Shown here in pieces: positions 22,490 to 34,549 of a DNA stretch of 64,000 nt (position 1 is the stretch's first letter; each line of letters begins with the position of its first letter). Source of the DNA: Adiantum capillus-veneris (Eukaryota > Streptophyta > Polypodiopsida > Polypodiales > Pteridaceae); contig CM043962.1 in the NCBI GenBank assembly GCA_014529385.2, positions 121,045,970 to 121,109,969 on the forward strand. The letters are read 5' to 3'. Under the pieces are notes generated by a model that saw nothing but the letters and a program-made list of their open reading frames with translations, made no database searches and was not told the origin of the DNA. A program made the position numbers and the translations under genes.

Positions 22490-23420
22490 GCTCACTATAA
22501 GCTTCTACCTCTTTCTAGGCATTGTGCTTGAGCCTCATGCCCCTTATGTGCCCCCATTATATTCCCCTTAGTGTAAGCTTTCCCCTCTCGCTAGCTACTG
22601 AATGGGGCTACATAAGGGCATGAGGATAGAGCAACCACCATGTTAATGATACCAATAGGACATATTGATGAGCACACTTAGAGTTTGAGCCTCCACATTG
22701 CTATAGGTATGTAAGGAGCATGACTCGAGCATCAACCTTGTTCTGAGTACATAAGAAACAGAAGGCTTAAGCTCCTTTTCCTTGGTCTCGGTAGATATAA
22801 GGGGCATAGGACCTAGAACCCCTCACTCTTCATCAAGGAACTGAAGGGGTAACTTCAAGCCTCCACCTTGATCTAGGTACGTATAGGACATGAGGCTCAA
22901 ACTTAAGTTCGAGCCTTATGTCCCGTTGATACCTAAAACAAGGTTGAAGTTCAAAATCTTGGGCCTATACTCTACATATCTAGTTGAAGAGCGTGAAATA
23001 TATGAGCCTCTACCTAGTTCTAAACCCATAAATAAAGACATGAGGCTCAAACCTAACTTCTTGTTCATGCTCTAGGTATGTAAGGGGAATGAAGCTTGAA
23101 CTTGAGTTTGAGCAATTTCCTTGCTCTAGGTATGTAAGGGACATGATGGTCGAACTTAAGATCGAGACTTATGTACCTTAAGTTCGAGCAATTTCCTTAT
23201 TCCAGGTATGTAAGGGACATGAGGCTCGAACTTAAGTTAAGCCTTTTCCTTGCTCCAAACTTATAGGTAGAAATCTGAGCCTTTATCTTATCAAAATTCA
23301 ATAAGAGTGTGAGGCTCGAACTTAAGTTTGAGCCTCTGCCTTGCTCTAGGAACATAAGGGACATGAAAATTTAAGCCTCCACCTTACTCTAAGTCAATAA
23401 AGGGCAAGAGGCTAGAGCCT
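22490..23420. repeat. Degenerate array with a palindromic AACTTAAGTT core
   Basis: About nine imperfect units recur over 0.9 kb. Each combines a spacer like CTAGGTATGTAAGGGACATG with a core like GGCTCGAACTTAAGTTCGAG, which is almost a perfect palindrome. At about 22,888-22,922 the symmetry extends outward through GGACAT and ATGTCC. Short ORFs here (for example 22,890-23,075) only reflect the repeat. It may be a satellite-like or hairpin-forming array. Confidence 0.7.
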
Positions 23421-23790
23421 TTCCACGGGTTATCTATGAAATGTGCACCAACACTCACATCAAATAGCTCAAAAATCTAACTAAGACCAGTAGCAGATAT
23501 ATTAAGGCTCTCAAACCTTTTAAACTATAGATACTATAAGCAAAACTACTCATGTACATGTTTGTTGCACGGCACAATTGGCAAGGTACGAGCATGGACA
23601 TTCATAAAATTAAACCATAGCTTTCTTCCCTTGCTTCTATTGATGATCTTCTAACATCTCCTAGACCAATTGTCTTGCTATTATCAGCTGCTTATCTACT
23701 TTTAGATCCTTTAATATCTCCTAAATTATCTCGTTACTTATCGACTATTATCTGCTAGCTATTAGCGACTATTATCTCGGTGACAATATC

Positions 23791-24333
23791 GTGATCGTAG
23801 CTGTAGATCAGCGCCTATTCTCGTTAGTGCCATTGTTGGGAGACCTATTTGGCGCTTTCATCTACTATTATGTGGCTACCATTACCACCACTATGCATGT
23901 GCTACAATTGTGGCCACCACTACCATCGCCACCTAGACATCATGTTGTAGTTTGGGGCTGTTTTGTCCACCACTATGTAGGTACCGTCACTACCGTCACA
24001 TGGTTGGGGCTATCACCTGCTCATGGACACCTAGGATGCAGCGACAAGGATGAACTTTTGGGCTTCTTCTCACACACAATAGAGTCCCCAACTAAGTTGT
24101 TGTCCATTGCTCCACATCTATCGTCACCACTGTCAAGTGATATGACTGGCTTTCCCTACCGGTGGTGGATCCTGGAGGTACAAGCACAAATTAGTACGAA
24201 TAGAACCTCCAAGGTTGTAAGTGCTTTCGTACAGATTTATCATGCATGCATGCTAACGTTAAGTTCAACATTGGAAGCAAACAGCATTCCAGTACCTAGC
24301 GACAATGAACAGTATGGGAGAGCCATCATCTAG
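23791..24333 (+). CDS. 180-codon ORF, unrecognised
   Basis: This is the longest ORF in the neighbourhood, with a hydrophobic His/Val/Thr-rich first half (FIYYYVATITTTMHVLQLW and a related FVHHYVGTVTTVTWLG, suggesting an internal duplication) and a featureless second half. There is no domain, start context or partner. It could be chance or a decayed fragment. Codon use is unremarkable. Confidence 0.2.
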   Translation: MIVAVDQRLFSLVPLLGDLFGAFIYYYVATITTTMHVLQLWPPLPSPPRHHVVVWGCFVHHYVGTVTTVTWLGLSPAHGHLGCSDKDELLGFFSHTIESPTKLLSIAPHLSSPLSSDMTGFPYRWWILEVQAQISTNRTSKVVSAFVQIYHACMLTLSSTLEANSIPVPSDNEQYGRAII

Positions 24334-24489
24334 CGGTATCTACAGATGGCAGGGGAGATTGTCATAATTTGACCGATCTAAAGTTTGAAATCCAAAATTC
24401 AAATTAAAGTGCATTTTTTTTATGAAGTTCACGCCGCACGGGATTTTGTGTCTTTAACTTAATAATGGTGCACACGATTCACTTTTTGT

Positions 24490-24848
24490 GAGACCACCCA
24501 AAAGTGAGACCACAAACCCTTTTGCTTGCCTCCAAAAGAAAATTGCAATGTCTTTAGACCATGATGCAATGCTTTTGTCTCGCTCGACCTCAAGTTTGAG
24601 CTTCATGAGACCACCTAGAAGTGAGACCACACACCCTTTTCCTAGACTCTAGAAGAAAATTGCAATGTCTTTAGATCATGATACAATGCTTTCATCTTGC
24701 TTGACCTCAAGTTTGAGCTTCATGAGATCACCCAAAAGTGAGACCACCCACTGATCACACGCACCATTTTGCCTCTAGAAGAGAAACGCAATGTCTGTGG
24801 ATCATGATGCAATGCTTTCATCTTGCTCACCTTAAGTTTGAGCTTCAC
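24490..24848. repeat. 117-bp tandem repeat, three units
   Basis: Units start at 24,490, 24,607 and 24,724 with GAGACCACC...GTGAGACCAC. They share GCAATGTCTTTAGA, CATGATGCAATGCTTT and CCTCAAGTTTGAGCTTCA. Divergence between units is about 10-15% by eye. Confidence 0.9.
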
Positions 24849-25703
24849 TCTTTCTTTGAGGTTCTGGATCCAGACTTTGAAAATTCACATAGAGTATGCA
24901 TTATGCTCTATGTCAAGTTTGAGCCTCCTCTGTTATTTGAAAAGGTTTTGGTTGTAATGATACAAAATTGTGCTAAAATAGTCACCTTGCAAGATCTCTA
25001 CAAGTAGTCCTAGAATTGAGCAACATGTGTTCCTTATTTACGTCACCACAATTTGGATTGCCCATTTTGTTTGTAAGAATTTTCAAAGAGCCTTGATCTA
25101 GACTTTCACTCTCAAAATCTTTTGACAAAACTTTTGTCTGTGATGTAACTATTGGTCATTGGTGAAGATGTATCGGTCATGAAAACTAGCCATTGTATAT
25201 TCTAAATTATTGTCACCCTTTATGCTTGCTTGCACAACTACAATTCGCACAAGCAATAGATGGCACACACTCTCATGCAAGAGTTTGAGTCTCACAAAGT
25301 CTTTTGACATGATCCCTGTCTCTACAGAAGCAAACTTTCAAAAAATCGCAATACTTTTCAAGGAGAGGATCTTCGGCACTCTTGGAGTATTAGCATCAAG
25401 CATATGCCTCATGATCATACATCTTTTACACCTTCTTGTAAGTTGAACTTACATGTAGCATGTGCCAAGCATTGGGATCCAATACAAAACTTAGCGCTTT
25501 GTAAATGGCACTTCCTTAGTAGTTTGTACAGATATGTGTACACATGACAACTACTTTGCAAGATGATAACATAGTAGTCATTTGGTTGTAGACAAGAATG
25601 ATGTGCGTCCTCAACCAAAATTTAATTGTTCTTAGAAATGGAGGCAAGAAGAATTGTCCCATTTTTGCGCATTTTTCCCAAAACTCCTAAATTGATGTTT
25701 ACG

Positions 25704-25704
<1 letters not shown>
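24849..25704. other. No gene seen
   Basis: Ordinary AT-rich sequence. Short ORFs (24,738-25,007 overlaps the repeat; 25,210-25,446) have no motif. Confidence 0.35.

Positions 25705-25761
<57 letters not shown>
25705..25761. repeat. (TC)n(AC)n compound microsatellite
   Basis: TC from 25,705 to about 25,726, then AC to about 25,760. Confidence 0.95.
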
Positions 25762-25762
<1 letters not shown>

Positions 25763-25815
25763 CTTGATATGGAAACAAATAATTCCTTAGTGTTCACTTA
25801 AGTGTTGGAAACAAA

Positions 25816-25929
<114 letters not shown>

Positions 25930-26377
25930 CCTAGCCGCTTCTCTTTCCCCCTGCTCCCAAGTCTTCCCCAGGGCGAGGGGCTGCCCTGTGGGGGGGCGTT
26001 AGCCATAGCTTGCCCCCACTCCAGTCTGCTCAACTAAGAAACGCCCGCTTTGCTCTGGTTTCATATTTACACGACCTACAGAGCTCGCCTTGCACGACAT
26101 ACAGATCTCGGCCCTGCTCGTCTCGGCCCTGCTCGTTCCACTCGCCCCTGCTGGTCTCAGCCCTGCTCATCGATTGCACCCTGCTTCTTCTTTCGATTAC
26201 ACAGGCAGGGGATGATTCTTGCACAAGCTTCGACCCCGATTTAGGCTTGCATTAAACAGGCAGGGGATGATTCTTGCACAAGTTTCAACCCTTGCATCCC
26301 CAAGCCCAAGCCCACAGTTCTCTGTCTCTCAAGCATACAAAGCCTAAACTAAGCAGGGATTCCCACAAAACTTTAGT

Positions 26378-27284
26378 TTGGTGGGTGCACTCAATAACAA
26401 GAAGATTAGCATCGGAAGAATGACGACCAAAACCAACACTCCGAAGAGCTTTGCGAAAACACGACCAAGCTTTGATGTTGTCCTAGCAGCGCCAAGCAAA
26501 TTTGACCGAATCGAACGCCTTCAAGCAGATCTCGATCGCGTCATGGAAGAAAATCGCGACCTCAAAGGCGCTCGCCTTTGCAAGCTTGAGGCGCGATTTG
26601 ATTCCATGGTCGATATCGCCACCAATAAAGTGAAAGAAGTCGAAGCCAAGGCCATCGAAACCCACTCGGCAACCCTTGCGAAGGTGAAGACATGTGTGAC
26701 AGTAGAGCTTCGAGAACAACGACTCCAAGCAGAAAATACCCTCAAGATCCGCATCGGTGGGCTACCTCAAGCATGGGAAACAACCGAGCTCGACTTCTCG
26801 GAAACTCTCAAGCCGATCAAGGTCGACCACAATGCAATAAGTCGTATCACTTGGAGAGGCACTGACCTACCTATACCAAGTGGACATGCCATCCTTGAAT
26901 TCGAAAGTAGGGAATGTCGGCTCAAGCTTCTCCAACAACTTCCTCAACGAAACTCTCAAGCCGATCAAGGTCGACCACAATGCAATAAGTCGTATCACTT
27001 GGAGAGGCCCTGACCTACCTATACCAAGTGGACATGCCATCCTTGAATTCGAAAGTAGGGAATGTCGGCTCAAGCTTCTCCAACAATCACGTCTTCTCAA
27101 GGACACCAAGTTTTGGATCGTAGAAGAACTCACCCCGCTACAACTCAAACGCAAAAGTGAAGAGCTCAAGAAGGTACATGAAGCCCGCAAACAAGGCAAA
27201 TGGGCAGTGTACCGAGGTGGTAAAGCCATCATCCAGGAGTTTCGAAAACCCAAATCAGCTCTCCCCACAGCTGATCCCTCTTAG
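26378..27284 (+). pseudogene. LINE ORF1-like protein, broken by a 148-bp duplication
   Basis: The first ORF (26,378-27,013) has a basic N-terminus, then a predicted coiled coil (FDRIERLQADLDRVMEEN, KVKEVEAKA), then LKIRIGGLPQAWE, which resembles the start of the RRM-like domain of L1-type ORF1 proteins. The matching C-terminal part is in another frame (26,880-27,284): LKDTKFWIVEELTPLQLKR and KQGKWAVYRGGKAII, like the ORF1 C-terminal domain. A 148-bp tandem duplication (26,801-26,948 and 26,949-about 27,090) shifts the frame (148 is not a multiple of three). Without it the ORF would be about 250 residues. ORF1 proteins bind element RNA and act as chaperones. A start at 26,378 or at the Met at 26,420 is equally possible. 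Confidence 0.6.
26801..27090. repeat. 148-bp tandem duplication in ORF1
   Basis: Both copies begin GAAACTCTCAAGCCGATCAA and run through TGGAGAGGC(A/C)CTGACC to CTTCTCCAACAA, nearly identical (about one mismatch). It is a recent event that disrupts the reading frame. Confidence 0.92.
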
Positions 27285-27433
27285 GTTTTTGTCCTTTTCA
27301 TTTTTCATCTTTCCAATGGACCCTCAGTCCTTAACTGATATGTATTCAGTGCGACCTGCTACAAACGTCACCGTTGTAATGTTTGTTTTTGGTCCCATGG
27401 GTCATATCTGACCTCCGTGGACGATAATTGAAT

Positions 27434-27436
<3 letters not shown>

Positions 27437-27500
<64 letters not shown>
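27437..27500. repeat. (TC)n tract, right border of the LINE-like element
   Basis: A 64-bp TC run directly follows GAATCAA at the element's 3' end. Confidence 0.95.
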
Positions 27501-27504
<4 letters not shown>

Positions 27505-28249
27505 TGTTCCGCATGGTTTTTGCTCGGTTTTTGTGTTTGCTCGGTGCTTGGTAAAGCTCTTGCTTGATAGGCCTTGCTATAGAAGTTTGTTGAGAATGTT
27601 ATGCTTACCAACAATGGATTGTAGTGTAAAGAGATTAGAAGTTTAACAAAAATAGAGATACAATTAAATGGATATGAAAATGAAGACACTATAACGACAA
27701 CAATAAATTAAGAAACTATAAACAATTTAGAAGTACACATTGACAACAACAATTTATGAGAGGAAATTAATTTAAGTGAGGCATGTGAAAGAGATTGTAG
27801 TTTTGATTTGTCATAGAATCAGATGAGTGAAGAGGAGTATAAATAGATATAGTCAACATGTAAGCAGATGGCTAATGCAGTATATTAAATGTGTTGTTGT
27901 ATTGTACAAGCAAGTACATACATATCTATTTAACATATACGATGATTGACATTGAATATCTACTAGGTGAGAAAAAATGTAACTAAACTAACCTATAGGA
28001 AACCTTAGCAAATATTTCAAAGAAGATGGGCCACTCCAATTATGGCAGATGTAATGATTTAACTGCATGAAAGCATCATCTAAGATCCCATCAACTTAGC
28101 TCATAGTAAAATTGTTGATGCTCAATCACGTGGGAAATCTATAGCACCCCGCTTTTCCTATGCTAACCTTCTAGAGGCCCAAAATCACGAAAGCCCCCAA
28201 GTTGCACAAAGCAGCCTTGATCCATGACACATGGAACCCTAGCAAAAAT
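27501..28249. other. No gene seen
   Basis: AT-rich anonymous sequence. No motif or repeat was recognised on either strand. Confidence 0.35.
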
Positions 28250-29130
28250 TAAACGGCTCATGTTCATGTGGTTGATGCCCTTTTGAAGAGCTAAGGTTTC
28301 TATCATCGCAATTCCTCCTGCTCGAGTCTCTGCATTCATCATCATGACCATTGCCATCATATCTAGGTGAAAGCATGAATAGGTGGTACATGTTATGGGT
28401 TGGAAGCTGTTTTTCAATATGTATTTTTTCAAACTGGGGACTGGTAAATTTTTTACAAATCAATCTAAATTATGTGCCCATTATAGATTTTGATCCTCTT
28501 TTGAGGATCTATCGAGTGATATATACCATGCCCTATATTATTTTTATTTTGGTTTGACATATTTGGTCAAACACTTCCAAAAACAGATATGTCCTTGACA
28601 CAACCTTTTTGTCCACCCACTCATGCTTTCGCCCATCTGTTGTATATATCTCTACAATCATCATGCTCTCTGTAAATCCTTCAATCACTGCATCCCTATG
28701 TTCACTACAATCCCTTCTATATTCAACCATTTCTGTCATGGTCTCTTCGTCTTTCGTACCTCCTCTCATGTTGATCATGTCTACCCCGATCTCCATCATC
28801 TTTGTCATCGTCTCTTCATCTTTTGTACCTTCTCTCATGACGATCATGTCTCCTTCGATTTCCATCCTCTATGTCATGGTCTCTTTGTCTTTCGTACCTT
28901 TTCTCATGCCCATCATGTCTACCCCCGATCTCCATCCTCTTTGTCATGGTCTCTTTGTCTTTTGTACCTTCTCTTATTTCGATCATGTCTACTCCCATCT
29001 CGATGATCCCTTTTCCGAATTTTGCCCGTGTGTCGACCGTTTACTTCTGCTAACATGTCTACCATCACCACTACTTGCTTTTGCGTTGTTTCAACTTAGC
29101 CTAATGTTGAATCTAGAGCTCCTATCATGT
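28250..29130 (-). pseudogene. Arg/Asp-rich repeat ORF remnant with 69-bp minisatellite
   Basis: Four 69-bp units (about 28,736-29,010) contain TCATGGTCTCTTTGTCTTT, GTACCTTCTCTCATG and GATCATGTCTACC. On the minus strand one frame reads as charged 23-residue repeats (RHDGHEKRYERQRDHDIEDG, RHDRHERRYKR), and another as REGTKDEETMTKM repeats. A similar charged segment (RDSSRRNCDDRN) lies at about 28,300. RD/RH-rich repeats occur in splicing-type proteins, so this may derive from such a gene, but stops separate the parts and no RNA-binding domain is visible. The plus-strand 214-codon ORF (28,609-29,253) is most likely a shadow. Confidence 0.35.
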
Positions 29131-29249
29131 TGCAGCGCCTCTGAAGAAGGTCGCTTTGCACTTATGGCTAAGGCACCTCATTCAGCTTCTGGTGTGACCT
29201 ACGAGAACAAGAAGCTCTATGCATACCTTCAATATGAGGGAGAAGTACA

Positions 29250-29960
29250 CTAACCCATGAGCAAGCCACAAGCGATGAACATCAATTTAAAGCAGACGTT
29301 GGTGTTAGTACTTAAATTAAATTCATAAGGCTTTGCATAGCTACTTTTTTTTAAGGTTGTTGATTTGGTAAAAAAGCAATGGCCTATATCATGCCAAGCA
29401 ACCGCTTGTAGTCTCAAGAAACCATCAAAGCACATGAGGCTTATACATGAGACATTACACACTAGGTCTGTATTTGGACATTAAAGTGTCTTGTTTTTTC
29501 AGCAACTTAATTATTTGATGAAGCTAGAACTAAAATTTATAGGTCATGTTCATGCCTTAGGTTAGTTATGAGGTGAAGAATATAAATTTTTTTAATTTCA
29601 CCAAAATTAATACCATATTAAAACTATGGTGATAAATTTTAAGATAGAAAATTTATTAACGCTCAATGAAATTTTAGTAAAAATTAATGAAATTTATTCA
29701 ATTTGTGTAATTTCAATAAAAATCTCATAAGTTGAATATAAATTCTCATCAAAATAAAACTTTGCAAAGATTTCAGTGTTTATGGATAGGAAACTTATTA
29801 GAGCTTCATAAATTGGTTCTTAGACCAGATTTTGTTATAATTAAAAATCTCAAATCTTGAAAAACACTGACAAAAAGGAAAATTTTGCTCTTTCAAAGCC
29901 TCTTTCATTAACATGATGAGGTTATGGGACAAAACATAAGGTGTATAATGTATCTGTAGG
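29250..29960. other. No gene seen
   Basis: Strongly AT-rich from about 29,560 to 29,880. No features were recognised. Confidence 0.35.
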
Positions 29961-29967
29961 AAAACAC

Positions 29968-30410
29968 CCATCAACTAGGCTTTTTTCAAGGTTTCAAACT
30001 CAGCGTATCTTCTAATTTAAGCTCATTCAAGAAAATTTATAGTGCATAGTTTCTTGCAAAACAAACATTGCTATAAAAACCAATAAAAGTGTGCATATGT
30101 CTATATAAGATATTTGCATACAAGTAAATGAAATGAATCATCAAATTTAAAAGTGGACTTTACTTTAAGGTTAGTCTTTGATAAACATCATCACCTAGGC
30201 ATTTTTCAAGGTTTCAATCTCAAAGGTATCTTCTAATTTAAGATCATTCAAGAAAAATTTATAGTGAGTAGTTTCTTGCAAAACAAACATTGCTATGAAA
30301 AGCCAATAAAAGTGTACATATGTCTATATAAGGTATTTGTAAACAAGTAAATGAGATTAATAATCAAATCCAAAAGTGGACTTTACTTTAAGGTTTGTCT
30401 TAGGCTCAAT
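29968..30410. repeat. 222-bp tandem duplication
   Basis: Copies with CAAGGTTTCAA, TTCTTGCAAAACAAACATTG, ATATGTCTATATAAG and AAAAGTGGACTTTACTTTAA are offset by about 222 bp, roughly 90% identical by eye. Confidence 0.85.
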
Positions 30411-30559
30411 TTTTCTTAGACTGATGTACGAGATTTAGTGAAACATCAACTGTTATTTTGTATAGGTGCTTTTGCAAAATTAATGACTAAAGTTACTATT
30501 GAGATTGTGTCATAATAACTAATATCTAGTTCTCCTAAATGATATTCTCATGTTAAACT

Positions 30560-31900
30560 GATCATTTAATATGGGGAAGTACTAGAGGAGAAAAAGCTAG
30601 GACATTGGTTAAGCTGGCAGGTCGGCCACAATAGGGATCTAAAGGAGGGGAAATAGGGATCCAAAGGGGGGGACCATATGCAAAAGAGAAATGTGCAACA
30701 ATGGGGTTTAAAGACCCTAGGGTTTAGCCCATTAAGACTTCCAAAATGCTAAGGTTCCAAAAATCAAAGGTTGTGTCCAACGGTCAAGCTTATAAATATT
30801 GGATGCTTCGTCTGTGTACAAAAAAGTCTTCATGATTCCTACATAGGAGGGGCAAGCCCTGTAAGTAGGGGATGAGAGAGAAACACACACATACACTCAC
30901 AAGCTTCCTTTACACAAAGGGAATGAGGGACACATGTCAGCTCCCTAGCCCAGATGCCCGCAAGGTGCACTCAAATCCTATTGGATGGCCATGGAGGTGG
31001 ATCAATGAGAATTAGGCTAGAGTAAATCTAGTTTAATTAATTTAAAAACACTTAATAAAAGAACCAATAAGAATTAAGCTCTCTAGAAGACTATTGGACA
31101 GTCTCCCAAGGGGTCCAATGAGCATTTAACAGCCTAATGGCTTGCCTGATTCCTATTGGCCAGAAGACAAAGGGGTCCAATGAGAGTTTAGTTGCATTAC
31201 TTAATTACCTAAAGCTCTCACAAAAGGGGAAAGGGGGACACATGTCAGAAGGCTATCACTTATGCTACTTAATTCTCATTGGCTAAGCTTGGAGAGGTCC
31301 AATGGGGTGTCAGCATGAGTAATTTGCATGAGGGGTCGACTAAGAGAGAGAGGGTGCTGAATTTCTCAAGGCATTATTCCATACACACTCACACTAGCTC
31401 ATGTGTGAAGCAAGAATACTCTCTCTCTCTCTCTCTCTCCTTCTCAAGCTTTAATGGAAAGCTTATCACCTACTCCAGGCTTGTGAGAAGGGAGGCCTAC
31501 ACCAACAACTCTTGGCTTTGTGACGCAAATCCAACCAAAAGCCAAGCTTCAATGCATGCTCATCTCCTCTACCATGCTAATAACTAAGCTATGCTATGCT
31601 AATATGAGTGATTATGTGAGACTACTCCTTCTTCCTCTTAATCTACTCTCATACCCCGCTAGCTCTCACCATCTTCAAAGGTGTGTGAGGTCTTGGGTCT
31701 AAGACCGTGAGGGAATTGATGTTGTGTTTTATAAGTGTTTTTCTTAGTGCTTAAAGCTTCCATCTTCATTGCACTAGCTAGTTATTGAAGGAACACAAAG
31801 AATTGTATTGTAAACTGTCTCTCTTGATGGGGGAAACCTATAATCCAAAGCCTTTTGGAGGGGGGACCGTGTAAATCCGGTCCTCAACTGTTGTCAGTAG
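30560..31900 (+). other. LTR-like or promoter-like region, unresolved
   Basis: The stretch has a TATAAATA box at 30,791, a CA-rich stretch, a CT run at 31,419-31,439, repeated (G/T)TCCAATG(A/G)G words at about 31,116, 31,168 and 31,295, and GTAAATCCGGTCCTCAACTG near the end. These recall plant LTRs. No second copy lies in the window and no TG...CA limits could be fixed, so a solo LTR is only a possibility. Confidence 0.3.
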
Positions 31901-32810
31901 CTTAATTTCTCTCTCGTTTGAAGTATTGTTCATGCCTATCTAACTAGATGTTATGCTTTTTTTTGCTCTCTCCACTTAAGCACTCTTGTTATGCTCATTA
32001 CGAATCCCTATTCTAATGAAATTCTCACAATGTCCATGTTATTTACTGCTACACACAAGTTACTATTCCATTCAATGTTACAGGTTGTATACAAAAGTGA
32101 CGGATTATAATTTTTATGAGTTCTTTGGCTAACATTTTATAATTTTGCAAAAGCATTTATTGAGGTGTCTTTAGATTTCATGTACACTAAAGTGTCCTTT
32201 TTGGTACCAAACTAATGTTAAGGAGTAAATTGACTATATTTAAAAGTTTTACTCTAAATTTCTCAAAATTATGTAGGTTTTCTCACCTTTGAATTTAAAA
32301 AAATTAAAGGTGAATTTCAGATTTGTAGGTAGAATAACACCAAACCTAGGTTGTTCTCGAGCATTTCTCATGATGCATTCTCATACTAGCGTGTGGATAG
32401 AGATGGACTCATGCATATTTATGTAGTTTTAAAAAGTCTAGCGCTGGTCACATCAATAGCAAGTCCCAAAAGTAGTTTTTGCTTTTGGTAGATGACTTTA
32501 CAAGTGGTGTCTGAGTTGTGATAACCTTGTTCCATAATAAGTAGCTATATTTTCTCTTTATTCTTGAGTTATCTACTAGCACACAAAGAGATGAATTCCG
32601 TAGTGTTCTCTCTTTATCATACTAAAAAAACATTAGGTCTCCCCAATCTCGGGAAAATATAAATCCTTTCAAAACATCTTAAGTGAGTAAGTGAAGGGTG
32701 AGTTTCCGAAATGAAAAGACCTATGAAGGTGGAAAGTCCAAAGACTTTTTGTGTCCATATAAAGAGGTGGTCTACATCACATTGGTGCATAAATGTGTTT
32801 TTCTTCTGCT
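31901..32810. other. No gene seen
   Basis: Anonymous AT-rich sequence without motifs. Confidence 0.35.
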
Positions 32811-33297
32811 TTATTTTCCCTTAAGTGTTTTCTTCTCTTTAAAGTGTTCTTGCACTAAACTATGTAGTTGCACTACGTAGGTAGTGAATACTTTTCTTTT
32901 TTTGAAGACATTAGGAATACAGCCATTAGGAATACTAGTATGCAACTTACTATCGAAAATACATCTTAAAAAAATGACACCACTATTTTTAGTCCATGTT
33001 TTATAAAAAGCATGAACCTTTTTCATTGTTGTTGGGTATGGAAGATAGATTATGGGCTTAATCCTTCCACAATTCAAAGTAATTCATACCAAACCACCAA
33101 CATACACTCCGTAAGGCTAAGAATAATTTTACATCAACTACATTTCCTAAATGTGGAAAATCAATTATGGACGTAATCTTTACTTGGTAAGCCTGATGTG
33201 CTTTTGTTAATTTTTTTGGTGTCAAAGGCGCCGCTTGGCATGATCTAAGCCATTCCCTTGGATCCAAATCGAATGGCCAGGAGCCTGAGGCTTGCAT
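32811..33297 (-). pseudogene. Ty3/Gypsy RT-RNase H junction fragment
   Basis: On the minus strand, KITSIIDFPHLGNVVDVKLF followed by LALRSVCWWFG matches the Gypsy block after RT (IxxFPxPxNVKxLRSFLGLxGYYRRF), and the next frame gives a degraded continuation (NNNEKGSCF) toward 32,990. Stops at about 33,056 and beyond break it. It is not part of element C, which lies 1.2 kb away in the opposite orientation. Confidence 0.55.
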
Positions 33298-34549
33298 TAA
33301 TTATAGACCTCACGCAACCTTTCATTATCATGGCCAGAAAGCAACTTTAGATGGGCAACGTTGATGATGGGTTGAAAGCTAAGAGTCTGCACAAAGATAC
33401 TGTATTCCTATAAAAGGCATTGTGTGTTCCTATAAAAAAAAGCATTGGATGACGAAGAAAACAGGTGATCATATTATTTTTTAGATTAAAGGAATCGAGC
33501 AATGAGGTTTTTACCTGCAGTATGTATTCTCATATATGACGGTGCTTGTGCAGTATGTGATAAAACTTTGAAATGTTTTCTGATAAGTTGTGGTGGTAGG
33601 TGATCAGGATTTTTTGTTTGGTCATTTTCCACCTTAGTTATAGGCCTTCTTACACTCTGAGTTTCAAAAAGGAACTAGTGGGATTTTTTGTGCAAAACTT
33701 TCTCTAGTTTGAGTAAACATGACTAAAAGTAGAACAAGAGTCTTTCTTTTCATAAACTTTTGCAAAAAGGCAAAAGTTTATCAAAAGGGGCGTTTCTTTT
33801 AGAGCCCCATCCTGTTGAGATTTGCAGGGGTTGTAACCACTCAGCGTTACATGTCACGGAGTATTTACTTGGTGAGCCAAAACTTCTTTTTTCAGAAAAG
33901 GCCAAAGGATTGAGCCGCTTGGCTCAATCTCGACCATTGATCCACGCTCAATCGTGACCATAGATCCCTAACAATCAATTACAAAAAAGCAAGCTTTTTA
34001 TTACACTCTATAGTCTACGCTGTTATATCGTTTCCTCAATTCTACATTTTTGCCTTCTCAGGTTGTTGAAAGCTCCCTGCTTGAAATTATTTCTATAGCA
34101 GAGAATGCCAGTGCTTCTACCCACATACAAGGCCAACGACTTCTTCTTGTCAAGCCAAGAGAGGAAAAATTATATTACCTATCGAGTATCCCAATGGGCT
34201 TTGCCTATTAACTGATAATTGATGTTGCAGCATTGTGCATTGAATCTTCCACTTTGCTAGCATAAATTGACCACATGGATGGATGGCTTTGCTATTTAGC
34301 GTGTTTGAATATGGTGGAGTGAACAGGTAGAACAAGATGTCCTCGCTGCATCGCAAAGTCTCAAGCTAGATAAGGAAGATTATATACAGAAGTATGTATA
34401 GAAGTTTTCAGATGCGCATCTCAAAGCCATTCTCTTGATCAAAAGTAGCAACTTTAAGTTAGGATCCTTGAAGATATGAGAGTATAATGGCAAGAGTTGG
34501 TTAACTTTGCATCATTAGATGGCTTAGGATTGCAGCAAAGCATTGCTGT
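33298..34549. other. No gene seen; left flank of element C
   Basis: No motif was recognised. The last bases CTGT (34,546-34,549) match the four bases after the other end of element C (52,609-52,612). Confidence 0.4.

Noticed and set aside
22890-23075. 61-codon ORF in the palindromic array
   Set aside because: Produced by the repeat itself. No conservation pattern was visible.
28609-29253. 214-codon plus-strand ORF as a gene
   Set aside because: It runs over the 69-bp minisatellite, with Ser/Phe/Val-rich repeats, and is probably a shadow of the charged minus-strand reading.
30560-31900. Solo LTR with defined ends
   Set aside because: TATA-like and LTR-like words exist but no TG...CA limits, second copy or target repeat could be found, so it is listed only as unresolved.
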